Assembly (NCBI GenBank): GCA_001600875.1
Contig: BCLD01000005.1
Span: 488,480-552,479 of the forward strand
Reading direction: 5' to 3'
Length of the DNA: 64,000 nt
Origin: Solicoccozyma terricola
Taxonomy: Eukaryota; Basidiomycota; Tremellomycetes; Filobasidiales; Piskurozymaceae
The notes under the pieces are model-generated. The model did not search any database and was not told where the DNA came from. It saw only the letters and a list, made by a program, of their open reading frames with translations. The position numbers and the translations under genes are program-made. Positions 45,992 through 57,254 of this stretch are shown here, in pieces. Numbering within the stretch: the stretch's first letter is position 1; every line of letters starts with the position of its first letter.

Positions 45992-48355
45992 CTACTCTAT
46001 TAAGACACAAGCATTCTTTCCAACATCAGCAAATGCGGCCGGATCGATCTCGCTTGCCTTGCGCTTGAGCAGCGTGTTGGACGCGCCATCGAATGCTCCG
46101 ACGAAGGGACCNCNTTNNGCGAAGATNTGATTGAAGCTCATTAGGCCAGCGTTGGGGACCGCGGGATTGTTGGAGAAGTAGTAGTTCTGCACCAAGCCGG
46201 TGTACTGATCGTCGCTGATCCCCATCGCCGCTTCCGGACTGGCCATCGGAATGAAGTTGCCGTTGAGATCCCACGGGTCCTGCCGAAGGGACGCAACGCC
46301 AGTGGCCATGGCTTCCTGCAGGCCATTCTCTGGGAGAGGTGGTACGCCAACGGTCGNCGGGATTCCTTGAGACATGCGGCGGAAGTTGGTGAGCATGTGA
46401 TGAAGGTTGGGAGTGCCGCCTGACGAGGAGGCATGATGGGTTAGAGGAGATTGGGAGTGCGTCGGAAAGAGCTGTTGTAGGTCAAGGAGTTGGTCGTGGG
46501 CGCCGAATGAGCGGAGGATGTCGTTGTATCGGTTGACAAGGCGGAGCGCGGATTGCGATGGGCTGGCGGTGTGGGATGCCATGCTTTCTGCGAGAATGAC
46601 GGAATGCGTCAGCGCGGAGCCCTCACCCGTGTATGAAATCGCACTTACGTCTCTCAAGGCCCACTCCATACGTGATCAACTCAGGCAAGAACGTATCCCT
46701 CTGTTCTTCCCTTTGCCTGAGTACGCACACCTCCCTCCTCGTTTGATCTAGTTGCATTTCCGTGGTTCTCATTCTCCCATGAAGGGCGGCAACGATCTTA
46801 TCCATCGCTTCGATTTGCATGAAAAGCGATTGCATAGCGGGATTGGGTTCGTCATCGCCATTATCGTCGGAGAGGTCTTCGTCGTCACTGCCAGATTTGG
46901 AACCGCGACGATCAGCATGACCATTATTCTTGGCCTGTGTGATCTTGCGCTGGGAGGAGGAAGACTCTTCAGCCGGGAGAGTCGCATGTGACCCTCTCTT
47001 CCTCATGCTCACCTTGATGAGATCCAAAGCGTCCGCTCCATCCCTCTTGAACCCTAGGTGCTCAAACTCCCAGATCTGTCAACGGAACCATCAGTTCCGC
47101 TCGAGAATGACGATGATAAGAGAGACTACCCACATTCCTCCTCGTATCACCAGGATCAACACGTTGATTGGTATACTTGACTTTATTGAATCCGTATTTG
47201 TTTAGCTGACGGACAAACGAAGCGAAATTGCNATGTCTGAACAAGCTTGGCCTAATCATCTCAATCTCCATCAGCTACCTTCTCCTCTTCCCGTCTGAAC
47301 AAAAGCAAGACTTACAACACCCAATTAGAAAACGCTGACAGATCTTTCACTTGAAAACTCGAGCCTCCATCTGTCCATTCAACTACCTCAGCCAACCAAT
47401 CAAACCCAACGCTCTGTTTGGAAGATTCTCTGATNTTATCCAGTAGAGACTGAGGATCAGACAACATCGAGTACACCTTCTTGATGAATTCCGAGGCTGC
47501 TCCTGGTCGCTCTCGGGGACCTGATAAAGAACCATGAGGAGNAGGCGAGGTCATCGTCGAATGATCATCATCTTCTCGGGAAATCTGACGTTTATGAGAT
47601 CGTTTCGCCGGAGGTGCAGGTGGCTGTTGTTGAGCTTGTTGAAGTGGTTCTTCTTGTCCGAATGACAACCAGCTACCCTCTGTTCGAGTCAATCCCGGTC
47701 GTCTAGCACCTTGAAATTCGTACTTTACTCCTCCGGGTTCTTGATAATAACCTCTTCCGGCTGCAGCACCACCATCTCCCATTTCTGGTGACATACCATT
47801 CAGTATCGCTGATGGAGGAGGTAACATTCCCATTCCCATTCCCATTCCNTGTATCATCCCTGGTGGTGCTGGACCTCCANAGCGTGGGGATGAAGGTGGA
47901 ACTGATGACCATTCTTGTGGTTGTCCGCCTCCTGGTGCANCCACACCACTCGTAGAACCACTCGCGTATCCTTCATAATCATACGCGCCAACTGGAGGCA
48001 TGAAACCGTTCCCTGCGGTGCCGCCGTCGGATGAAGGTCCGGCACTGGGTNNNNNNNNNNNNNNNNNNNNNNNNNNNNNNNNNNNNNNNNNNNNNNNNNN
48101 NNNNNNNNNNNNNNNNNNNNNNNNNNNNNNNNNNNNNNNNNNNNNNNNNNAACCACTCGCGTATCCTTCATAATCATACGCGCCAACTGGAGGCATGAAA
48201 CCGTTCCCTGCGGTGCCGCCGTCGGATGAAGGTCCGGCACTGGGTTTATAGCCTCTCATTCCTACGGGGTGTTGTGGGTAGCTGTTATGTGGCGGTGACA
48301 TCGGATAGTTGGAGCGGAGGGAGGGCTCATAACCGGATAAGTAGGTCGATGTCAT
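45992..48355 (-). CDS. HSF-type DNA-binding transcription factor
   Basis: ATG 48355 (MTSTYLSGYEPSLRSNYP) starts a Pro/Gly/Ser-rich region. The HSF domain follows: EFIKKVYSMLSDP, FDWLAEVVEWTDGGSSF, DLSAFSNWVLPSLFRH across a 66-nt intron, NFASFVRQLNKYGFNKVKYT, and after another intron IWEFEHLGFKRDGADAL. This is the winged-helix order of HSF/Skn7 factors. Next come an acidic linker (DDEDLSDDNGDDE) and a coiled coil (MQSLFMQIEAMDKIVAALHGRM to LRQREEQRD), then a last exon ending VLIE at 45992. No receiver domain is seen, so it is not a standard Skn7. The gene has single ambiguous bases (46112, 46357, 47232, 47434 and others) and a 100-N gap in the N-terminal exon. It probably regulates stress genes in the nucleus. 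Confidence 0.9.
47956..48245. other. 100-N assembly gap with 95-bp duplicated flanks
   Basis: Ns occupy 48051-48150. The 95 bases before them (47956-48050) are repeated exactly after them (48151-48245), which would duplicate a PSAGPSSDGGTAGNG... segment in the protein. This is the typical look of a failed scaffold join, not a real repeat. Confidence 0.85.
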
Positions 48356-49480
48356 GTTTGAGGATGGGAAGTCGAGTTGTTGGTGGTGATACTGAGAGGG
48401 TGGGAAAGAATTTGGCGACGGCAGTCGATAAGATGAAGGCGTCGGTGAAGATATCTTTAGATCCTTCCATCCATACCAAGGAGACCTCCCAGCTCAACAC
48501 GCGATCAAGGGTCAGGCGCCGAATCTCTTCTCAGTGCCGCGCGAGTAGAAGTCGAACTCGAAAGCCGTTCCTTCCGAGCGTAGCAGCCGTGAGATGATGC
48601 TTGAGGACGATGTCAATTCAGAATCCAGATTGCAGGGTGTTGAATTGAGTCGTCAAGGTCGAGATCTTTGGATGTTTATTCGTCTGCTGAACTGTAAATC
48701 ATTCGAAGGGATGGGTAGATTCGCCTCCCTATTACACTGTAAGACTTTTTTTGAGGGTAGCCCTTGGTTCGGCTGAGTTATGGGATGCGAACCCAAGAAT
48801 TGAGCTTGAATCCGAAGCAGTGTTGAGTGCTGGCGAGTGATAGAATGCTGTTTGCACTCTAGCTGAGCTGTACATAATGATCTATATGTACCTGATGATC
48901 GCCCTGTTCATGTGTCTTACAGGATCCTAAAACGCGAGCATCCGTAATCTCCCTCTCCCCCCCCCCCCCGCGGGGGCCAGGAGCAGCCACGTGATTGCGA
49001 CTGACAACTTGCCATTATGATCGGGCATCGGTGTAACTCAGCATGACGCGTGGATGTTGCTTCCTCCAGACCTCTGCGCGCCGAGTTGGGTAGTCCTCAG
49101 GTACGAGAGTGGTAAAAGTGGTAAATATAGGAGGAACAGGAGCATCCGTCGGAATTCTAGCGCTTCCGCTGCAACGGCTTGGGTACGACATCTGCTCATG
49201 ACGCCATGACAATCCCTCCAGCCCGTCGGATGCAGGTTAGCCCGTCGGCGGAGACTGATCCATGTCAGAACGACTCGCTTCAGATTATGAATATGTAGCA
49301 ATGGCTCTTCGAACCCAACGTCTAGTCCTCGAGGAACACATTCTCATCATGACTTAAGGAGCGGTTTGGGGTAACGCTTGTGCTTGTGGGGGAAGAAGGC
49401 TCGAGGGTCGTCCGGCGAGCAATGCCGGTCGTTCAGGTCGTTTCCCTGGGTCATCAGACCATATCCCAGACTAATCCAAG
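48356..49480. other. Promoter side of the HSF gene and unassigned sequence
   Basis: The 5' flank of the HSF gene includes a C12-13 homopolymer followed by GCGGGGG near 48958-48976. Minus-strand frames at 49015-49301 encode nothing I recognise. Confidence 0.35.
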
Positions 49481-49499
49481 GGTTCGGGTTAGGGTCAGG

Positions 49500-49740
49500 C
49501 CGGTATACCCCCTTGAAGAGCAGCTTGATGGCAAGTAGTGGAGAGACAACCGCTCCGATGGCTTGAAGGCCCTCCCTGCGAAAAGTTGAGTCTCGATTCC
49601 ATGAGCTCGTCCGGTCCAGCAAGCGCTATGAAGGGGTTTGCAGCGACTTCGAGGATGGACAGGCGGCCGCCAATGAGAACGTTGGATACGACGAAGCCTG
49701 GGAAGGAGAGCAGGAAAATAGTAATCCCTCACCAAACATA
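49500..49740 (-). pseudogene. FucP-like sugar permease pseudogene fragment
   Basis: Minus-strand frame: GFVVSNVLIGGRLSILEVAANPFIAL, then AGPDELMESRLNFSQ. After a 4-base insertion the next frame continues GLQAIGAVVSPLLAIKLLFKGV. This is the FucP/GlcP block LE.AANPFI..cG.p...e.RLn.sQ..qaiGt...P of the MFS fucose:H+/glucose-galactose permeases. It is flanked by an intron-like GTGAGGGATT...CCCAG on the 5' side. Only this piece of a roughly 450-residue protein is found. Sequence to the right (49740-50100, minus) reads CQKPPTKFMDFVNLGYKQPL, which I cannot place. Confidence 0.7.
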
Positions 49741-49794
49741 ACGGGCCACCCTGCCTCTCGCTGGGTCAACTCTGTCAACGGCTGCTTGTAGCCC

Positions 49795-49835
49795 AGGTTG
49801 ACAAAGTCCATGAATTTTGTGGGCGGTTTCTGGCA
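49795..49835 (-). repeat. 41-bp segment shared with 42549-42589
   Basis: Encodes CQKPPTKFMDFVNLG on the minus strand. The partner at 42.5 kb encodes CQKPPNTFIDFVNLG. It is probably a piece of an unrecognised exon present in two places. Confidence 0.5.
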
Positions 49836-50419
49836 CGTAGAAGGCACCCATTTGCTCCTTTTCATGTACTTCAACATTGACACGGCCGTCAGACGTCCTT
49901 CAGGGAAGGGTCGCGTTGTTTCAACCGGTGGAGGAGCGTCGACGAGGGTATTCGCGGTCCCAAGGAATTCGAAGGCATCTCGCGGTACTCGTCGATGGGC
50001 CCTATNGTCATGGTGTAATGTATATCCTGTCCGGTTTGAGCTGACGAAGTGGACGAAGATGGCCTTTGTGCGATGTGTGCGGTCATGTCCATGCACGGCC
50101 CGTCCTCAACCTGGCTGGGACTATGTCTCGGAGGAAGAGGATCCCCCCGAAGCACCTCTATCAACATCATTTGTCGATGAGCAAGGAGTCCGGCATGACC
50201 CTGTAAGGACAAGGAAACTTCCCCTTAGATTCACTGACAACACTTTCATGACGAGCACAGGTCCAAATGCTCGCACCGCCTATCTAGCTTCTGGAGAACG
50301 GCGATAACGATGGGAAGAGAAAAGCGGGTGAAAGGGAGGGGGACGAGTCGACTGTGGAACCAATTATCTTCGTTTCATGTCGAGTAGTCAAGTACCAGAA
50401 GGAATTATCAAGATGAAAT

Positions 50420-51421
50420 CCCTTCCCGGTCTCTTGAATGGTCTGCTCGATCGAACGCCGGCGGAAAATAGCTTTTTCGCGTCGAACAGGGGGAAATTTT
50501 TGAGACGGAAGTCGTTATTGGATGGTGATGACGCTCAGCATAACTGAACAACCCTTTCACGTCCCCTGCACTCCCCACAGAACCCTCTATGGAATATGGC
50601 GAGCTCGTCGTGGTGTGGAAGACTGTTCATCCAGGGATTGGAGAGCGGAAGTTGACAAGATGAAGCATGCAGAGGTGTTGGATTTCGATAAAGTGTTGCA
50701 TGTCATCGTTATCCCGAAGTGAGTGAGGGACGGCGGGGTTCGGCGGGGATGGTGGTGAGGGTGCTGATGGAGATGGGGGGTTTCATTTTGTCAGCTACAT
50801 GGAGGATATAGAAACGTTGAGTGAGTTGTTTTTGCAGACCTTTCTTGGGATCTGTATGTTATTCATGACTCACCTTGCCTACCTTGTGTGTGTGTGTGCT
50901 TTTTGATTGTCTTTCAGGACAAACACTTGAAAGTCTCGCTTCCCACGCTGCAGCAGCCACCACCTACGTCCCTCTCCTAGGAATGGAACTCCGTGAAGCT
51001 TCCGCATCACTCAAAGCACTCCAACTCATCTCCGAGTTCTCCTCATACTTTAAAGATATCAGATATACACTTCATCCACCTGATATCCCAGGTGAAGTTG
51101 CAGGTAAAGGATCGAATGTAGCGTGGGCGACGAGGTCGGTTTGGATGGCGTTGAGACCGACGGAATCGGCTGGTGGGTATTCAGTTGAGAAGAGGGAAGT
51201 GAAGGTTGATGAGAGGGAGAGGACGGTTATTACGATCATGGATAGTTAGTGAGTTTCGTGGAGGGTGGTGGATGTGGGGTAAAAAAAATTGGATACCAAT
51301 ACCCGCGTTACACACAGCCAACTTTGCGGCCGATTACTTTGAGGCTGTGACTGCGAAGTTTGCTGTGGTAACCGCTGCTCAACGGCGTCTTCAGATGTTC
51401 GTTCCTCCTGTGAGTGGCAGG

Positions 51422-51453
<32 letters not shown>

Positions 51454-53288
51454 ACATGTGTTCATCGCACCAACGTACGTACACAACGCCTAACCCAAAT
51501 CGTCCACCTCTTCCAAACACCAGAACGCGCGGCGGGGGGGGGGGGGGGGGGGGGGGGACGTGTGTTCTCTCTCCAACGTACACCCGCCTAACCAATCGTC
51601 CACCTCTTCGAACACCAGATCGTGTTTGATCGGAATGCCAAAGATGTTTCCGTCGGCGTTCGAGTGACTGATATTTTCTGGGCGATGTGAGTTTGTGAAT
51701 GGTCCAATGCACAGAAGGGTTGCAAACGGAGAATTGCCGCGGGAATACTGACACTAGATCTCGATGAACGATCTCAGGGGTGGCATGAGCACAATGTACG
51801 AAGGATCATCGGCAAAGGTACCCACGTCAGCGTACAGTGTCTCTTTGTCTCTTGCGGAAAGCGTCTGTGGTTGAGATCCAGATGCCTTTGCCGTGAGTTT
51901 GGAGGGTGGTCTCGTACCGACTACTCCCGGCACTTGAGCTGATCTACCCGCGTTCGCCCCGCCCTCATTCTCAGATCGGAGAAGACATGCACATGTTCAT
52001 CAAATGCGCGATTTCAATGCGAGGCAACCTCATCTCTGAAACCATCTACTCCCCGGCTTCCCAGATGGACGTCATGGGATCCACCCGCGGTGGATTGCAA
52101 GGCGCCTTCGGAGACTACGAGGCGAGGTACAAGCAGGCCATTCATCAGCTCTGGGGATCCCTCGATATCGCCTACACCGTCCAACGTATCATCACCGGCG
52201 ATCTTAGAAGACACCCCGACGGCCCACAGTCCAGATCTCGTGGTGGCGATTTCAAGCTAGAGGCCAGGCGTTATGGCAAGATCCTTGGGTTTCCCGAGGT
52301 AGGCATCTTCGCTAATGAATTCGACGAGGACGAGCTCGCGTTATCCGAGTGCTCTAGGACGAGCTCGCCAGAGGCATTCATCAACGTCTTTGGCAATGAA
52401 TCTTGCTTGCCACCCATCGTCGAGGAAGAGGAGGATCTGCAGCTGACGATCGACAATGCATTCAAGCCGAGGAGGGATTCCATGAAGTACTTGCCATTGT
52501 TAACCATGCTGTACAGGATCTACGAGGCGTGCTTGATGATGGGGTGAGTGAAAAGGGCGCAGGTGTGCGTGGCAATCCGATTGACACTAACAGCTTAATG
52601 ACTCCCCGTCATCAGTAACATCACCATGTTCGTCATCGCTCGCGCCGTCTACGCCATGTACCTCGCCCATAAAGGTGTGCAACCCGTCATCGTAGGATCG
52701 CTCGAAGCGAATCCAAGCGAGATGGTTCATACCGCCCTTTTGTCGGAGAAGTTGAGGAACCTTTCTGGTATCCTGCTCGTCGTCACCGCATTGTGTGAGT
52801 GTTTGTGCGAGCATGCCGGTGTCGATCGTTCGCTGACTTTTTGGGGCACCCACGCCTCTCCCTTCAAGCCTACGACCGATATCACCGATTCACTGCCACG
52901 CACCGTTGGGCCAACGACAATGCAGGTCGCCTCGGGCAAATACCAAAGGACCGCAGCCACCGCACTGCCATCTCTGCATTAGAGTGAGTTCTAGCTCGGC
53001 GGTATGAATGAAGATGATGTCCCTAATCCATTTGCCAAACGCACTTTAGCTACTTTGCCCTACCCGCCACCATCCTCTTCGGCCCCCTGGCCATGCTACA
53101 CGCTCATTTCATGCATGTGTTTACGAACAAGTGAGTTGCGGATTCCTCGTGAGAGTTCCGAACAAACTCTGACTCTCACACTCCTGCACAGACTCACATA
53201 CACTGTCTCGCTCAAGATGCTTCCTGTTTCTTCAACGTCATACAATCTGACACAAGAGGAGAAGCGGTTTGGAAACCCGATGGTATGA
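50420..53288 (+). CDS. Membrane-bound GT2-like glycosyltransferase; one in-frame stop
   Basis: A multi-exon gene with an approximate 5' end (about 50420; the first firm exon starts at 50581). Blocks in order: HVIVIPNYMEDIETLRQTLESLASH (GT-A fold start); LGMELREASASLKALQLI; TLHPPDIPGEVAGKGSNVAWATRS; VITIMDTNFAADYF (metal-binding D-x-x region); VFDRNAKDVSVGVRVTDIFW; AYSVSLSLAESV; IGEDMHMFIKCAISMRG (EDMH acid motif); YSPASQMDVMG; YKQAIHQLWGSLD (QxxxxxW acceptor motif). Helices follow (SMKYLPLLTMLYRIYEACL, NITMFVIARAVYAMYL, YFALPATILFGPLAMLHAHFM), ending NPMV-stop at 53288. In VCG-stop-DPDAFA, TGA at 51872-51874 replaces the expected Trp of a G-x-W-D block. All other joins keep frame. By family it would add sugars processively at a membrane; product unknown. 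Confidence 0.8.
51411..51619. repeat. Duplicated intron segment with two long G tracts
   Basis: Within one intron of the glycosyltransferase gene, G29 (51423-51451) and G24 (51534-51557) each precede similar sequences of about 65 bp that end CCACCTCTTC(C/G)(A/A)ACACCAG. The second copy provides the used acceptor; the first could be an alternative one. Lengths of the G runs are unlikely to be reliable. Confidence 0.7.
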
Positions 53289-54469
53289 GAAGCACATCTT
53301 GGGCAGCGCGATGCTGCAGGAAGCAGGTCCTCCTGTGTCGGGCTTGAGTTGGGAATGGGGAGCATGGACAGACGAATCTTCTACTACATTTATTTTCACG
53401 GCAATGTACAATCCCTGGCATGACCCTCATTAATTGATCACAATTCGACCATGCCATCGTCATCCAAGTCATCATATTCAGTGGTGGCATCAAGCCGATA
53501 CTGCATTATAATAGAATCGAACCGTCGAATCGCATCCTGCAAAGCCAAGGGCAACCTGGATGAATATCGGGAGGCGAGCAGTCTCGAGGTACGCTAGAGG
53601 CATTAAAGACATTTGTCGCGAAGATAGAGCGGCAACTGGGGGAGAAGGTTCGGTTTATGGTATCGTGTTCGACGTCGATTAGCATTGATCGACACGTCTA
53701 CCCCGAGAGACACCATAGACACATGGCGTGTATGATCTTTCCCGTTCGGCTAGCCGCATTCGTGTTGAATATCAGCACTCTTCACGTGGCTGTCATGGCC
53801 ACGTGGGCTATCTCACCGCCATCTCTAGGCAGCTCTCCACCACCTGGGTTCTTTCCTTCAACANCATCATAGTTGCTGAGACAGAGATCCCAGGTGGGTT
53901 CTCTTNTCACTACACAAACATCATCATAGTTGTTGAGACAGAGATCCCAGTCCATTCCTCTTTACAATTCAGACGCGTACCTTGAATTTTCTAGGTCCAG
54001 CGCGGTTCCTTGGGATGGCGCGAAGAGCTCATGNACAAAAGAGACGATATAGGAAAATGACGAGATGTCGTCGGACACTCGTCGCGGATTAACCGAAATG
54101 CATTGCCCATACCGCGAATGAAGAAGACCGTGGCCGAGTTTTGAAATCCGAGTGGGATCGCCACCCTGGTAAGAGCCTGTCCCTGTTTCTGTCCCTGTCC
54201 CGGCCTCAGGCTGTGGCGCCGGCTCTGTAGCACCACCTCTCCCAACTCAGGTTCAAACAAATCACGCTATGAGCACACCCTANATTCACACCGTACACGG
54301 ATGTCTCCATGACTCCATGAAACACATCGTCTCGTGTTTTTCCTTCGCAATACCGCAGTGCAGCCAAGCTCGGTGTGCTCCAATCTGGGGAATGCGACCC
54401 TATCTGACACCGAAGCTTGGGTCGCGATGAGTCGCCACGACTCCTGGCGCGATCCTGTTGTGAGAGCAA
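53289..54469. other. Non-genic stretch with a short tandem duplication
   Basis: No gene was recognised. CATCATAGTTG(C/T)TGAGACAGAGATCCCAG occurs twice at 53865-53893 and 53922-53950, with ambiguous bases nearby (53864, 53906). A TGTCCCTG(T) run lies at 54177-54200. Frames at 53991-54505 (minus) have no domain. Confidence 0.4.
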
Positions 54470-54537
54470 TATATAGTCGGCCACTTCTGGTCGCCCGCGA
54501 GGCACAAGGAGAGGAAGATAACTAGTGATTCATAACA
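54470..54537 (+). mobile_element. Diverged LTR-A-type end fragment
   Basis: ATATATAGTCGGCCACTTCTGG ... GATTCATAACA corresponds to the last 65 bp of the LTR-A subtype whose inverted counterpart is at 34630 (TGTTATGAATGAC...GGCCGACATATAT). The left end is not identifiable. Confidence 0.5.
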
Positions 54538-54633
54538 CCTAGAGCATCGTTTGAAATCTCAAGACTTCATGCGCTGCACCCAATAGGCGAGTTTGAATTA
54601 GGCATTGCCTCGGACGTCGGACCAGCCGATACC

Positions 54634-54953
54634 TGTTGAATATAGAGGCATCCGGAGATAGAACAATAGGCAACAGGACTCAAGATGGAAAGAAGGTTGG
54701 AAACACGAATGTCTCAAGGACTGGTCTGAGACATAAGGAAGTGAGACAGGGAAACAATGGATCTCAGTGCATTCCGTTGTTATAGGTCAACAACACTATT
54801 GTAGACTTAGGCAGAACGGTAACCGACTTCTCTGTTGTTGTAAAGCCGCTCCTGCATCTATATAGCCAGGTAAGCGAGCTAGAGATTGTCGTTGTATTGA
54901 AGAAGCACCCATATCCAATACTTTCACCTGCCTACAACCTTTGTCGAACAACA
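54634..54953 (-). mobile_element. Full-length LTR-B, no target-site duplication
   Basis: A 320-bp copy runs from TGTTGAATATAGAGGCATCCGG to GTCGAACAACA. Flanks are ATACC and GTGAA, which do not match each other or combine with those of the 41.6-kb copy. Several substitutions relative to the 44.6-kb copy indicate independent age. Confidence 0.9.
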
Positions 54954-55416
54954 GTGAAGGTCTGTCGCAGTGCGGTAATCTGGAGCATGAGTTGATTGAA
55001 GGCCCGTCGAGGCCCATCGAGGCCCATCGATTTTGAACATCGGCACGGGGGTTTGCCCTCTGCCATTCTGAATTTGAATATCGTTGCATTATCGGGCACG
55101 GAACCCGAACACTGGAAATTTCAAGCTGCCACATTTTTTGAATCGGGGTCCGGGCTAGATTGATCTAGTTATCACCATAGCGTCCTGCTGCGAGGGGAGC
55201 CCTTGTTCGCTCTTCCATCACCCTCCTCACATCTGACCGCTGAATGCTGTCTTGCGCCCTGCAATCAGTCATCAAACGGCTGTCATACCAGACCACTCAT
55301 ATCAGGCGCGTTATCGCCCCAGCCCCAGCCCCAACCCACTCCACCTACTCCACCCACACCGCCCATACCGCCTACCTCGCGCACGTACTCTGTTCCACCA
55401 CTCGAAACCTCGCACC
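54954..55416. promoter_or_regulatory. 5' flank of the arsH gene
   Basis: No gene. GGCCC(G/A)TCGA is repeated three times (55000-55030). A CCCCAGCC/CCACC-rich pyrimidine tract (55316-55375) lies just before the start codon, the usual place for a 5' leader. Confidence 0.4.
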
Positions 55417-56498
55417 ATGGCAATCCAATTTGACACAGACGTCTACCGTCCCTTCCTACTCAATGAAATACCTGGAGCAGAACTCAACGACAACGGTCAA
55501 CCTGCTACCGAACCGGATTGGACGAAAGACCTAGAGTTGACGACGACCACGGAACTTGCGCGGCAAGCGGAGGGGAGGCTGAAGGTTCTGGTATTGTATG
55601 GAAGTCTCCGAGAACGGTGAGCGTGAGGATGACCCGAGTCGCGATCAAAGCATTCACCCCGCCCCTCCGCCCCTCTACCCCCCAAGATCCTACTCCCGTC
55701 TCATGGCATTCGAAGCCTCAAGAATCCTCCACCGTCTAGGCTGCGATGTTCGAATCTACGACCCCTCTGGCCTACCCATCAAAGACGACATTCAACATCA
55801 ACATCCCAAAGTCCAAGAGCTTAGACAACTCAGTGAATGGTCCCAGGCTCAGTTTTGGTGTAGTCCTGAACAGCACGGGAATATTACGGCCGTGATGAAG
55901 AATCAAAGTGAGTTAGTTGGCCGGCCGGCCGGCCTTGGCATACGATCGCAACAACTAATGGGTCGTGGGCCGTAGTCGACTGGATACCATTATCAACGGG
56001 CTCGGTCAGACCTACTCAAGGCAGAGTGTTGGCATTTGCACAAGTGTGTCCGACTCCGAGACGGGCGAGACGTCTGTGCTGATGCCGACTTATCAGATCA
56101 ACGGCGGTAGTCAATCATTCAACACGGTGAACACTCTGCGAATCCTTGGTCGATGGATGCGAATGATTGTTATTCCTAACCAAGTGGGTTTACTATGTCC
56201 TGTTGCAAGCCACTCAGCCTGACGTTTGCATGTCTCACAGTCATCCCTCCCCTTGGCTTGGAAATCATTCACTCCCGCCGGCCGTCTCCTACCCTCTTCA
56301 AACCGAGATCGCCTCGTCGATGTCTGCGAAGAGTTGGTTAAATTCAGTATTTTATTACTTCCACACAAGTTGCTCTTAGAAGATCGGTATTCAGAGAGGG
56401 AGGAAAAGAGGTTGAAGGGAAAGTTGCTGACTCAGGCGGAGAAGGAGAAAGAGAAGGATGAGAAGATTAAGATGGCCCATGAGGCTCATGCCGCTTGA
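55417..56498 (+). CDS. arsH: ArsH-type NADPH-dependent FMN reductase
   Basis: ATG 55417 begins [20 protein letters not shown]. Five exons give about 280 residues. [20 protein letters not shown] is the flavodoxin-like FMN phosphate loop (G-S-x-R). It is followed by [87 protein letters not shown] (the conserved GGSQSFN.VN..R.LGRWMRM block), and [10 protein letters not shown] then [10 protein letters not shown] charged Lys/Glu tail ends the protein. Introns are 53-110 nt with GTGAGT/GTGTGT donors; the second contains GGCCGGCCGGCCGGCC. No lesion was seen. ArsH enzymes oxidise trivalent organoarsenicals, and some reduce quinones or Cr(VI). No other ars gene is near, so it stands alone here. Confidence 0.93.
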
Positions 56499-57004
56499 GG
56501 GGAATGGGTGATGGTGATGATGTTGCGACTACAACGGATATAGAGATGTTTCCAAACGCTTCAACTGTCCTTCGGTATTGACAGATACAATCAAGGTAGC
56601 GCCGGGTTCAGCCCCTGCCTTTTGATATTCTCCGTTGTCAGAACGTCCCCAATACGCTCGGCAGTAAACCTCTTCACCAAGCCATCCCGTTCCTCTCCAC
56701 CCCACGCTCTCCCCTCATCCCAAGCGACCATCAATCAGGGGATGACCGTCGTCGGAGAGGGATTGGGAACTGCTGCCTTCCTCTCCACCTCTTTATCTGT
56801 GAAGGTGGGACAGATGGTAACGTTGGCATCGTCTGCCGCCATGTCGATGAGTCGAGTCCCACGATAGTCTTTGCATCGCCTTCGAGGGCAACAACGTGGT
56901 TTTAATACTCTGTCGTCGGTACCGTGGTTTTGAGGCGCGCTTGACTCTTGGGCGGATGGCCGTTCACACAGCGTGATCTTCAGCGTGCCAGAAGCTGATG
57001 GATG
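56499..57004. other. Unassigned; possible gene scrap on the minus strand
   Basis: The minus frame 57013-56735 ends with RLIDMAADDANVTICPTFTD followed by KEVERKA. This faintly recalls the tail of 1-Cys peroxiredoxins (GDDV.I.P..sDEEA), but too little is conserved to assign it. Nothing else was seen. Confidence 0.3.
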
Positions 57005-57005
57005 T

Positions 57006-57254
57006 GCTTGCAATCAATCCAAGCACACACCAGAGAGCGAAACATATCGACATCCGACATCATCTGATATGCGAGTTAATCCACAACAAGTCAATAGCTT
57101 TGGAGTATGTTACTACATGCGAGCAACAAGCAGATATCCTTACCAAACCACTCTGGACCTCGACATTCATCAAACTTGGTACAACTATGGTTGAATGAGC
57201 CTCGAGGTTGAGGGGGAGTGTTGGAGGTGGCGAATACCATGCTATGGTTGATGC
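57006..57254 (+). mobile_element. Copia RNase H tail and LTR-A start fragment
   Basis: From LAINPSTHQRAKHIDIRHHL through ALEYVTTCEQQADILTKPLW to the polypurine tract GAGGGGGAG at 57211-57219, this matches the last part of the 31-kb copia element. The first 35 bp of LTR-A (TGTTGGAGGTGG...) follow before similarity ends. Here the Gln codon that is a stop in the 31-kb copy is intact. It is truncated on both sides. Confidence 0.9.

Noticed and set aside
49480..49500. Third interstitial telomere tract (GGTTAGGGTCAGG)
   Set aside because: Only one exact TTAGGG unit, and it falls next to the FucP pseudogene sequence.
41630..54953. A single 13-kb LTR retrotransposon bounded by the two same-orientation LTR-B copies
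   Set aside because: The outer flanks do not match and the interval holds unrelated genes, not element coding sequence.
55917..55935. GGCCGGCCGGCCGGCC as a functional operator
   Set aside because: It lies inside an arsH intron and is a simple CCGG repeat without other support.
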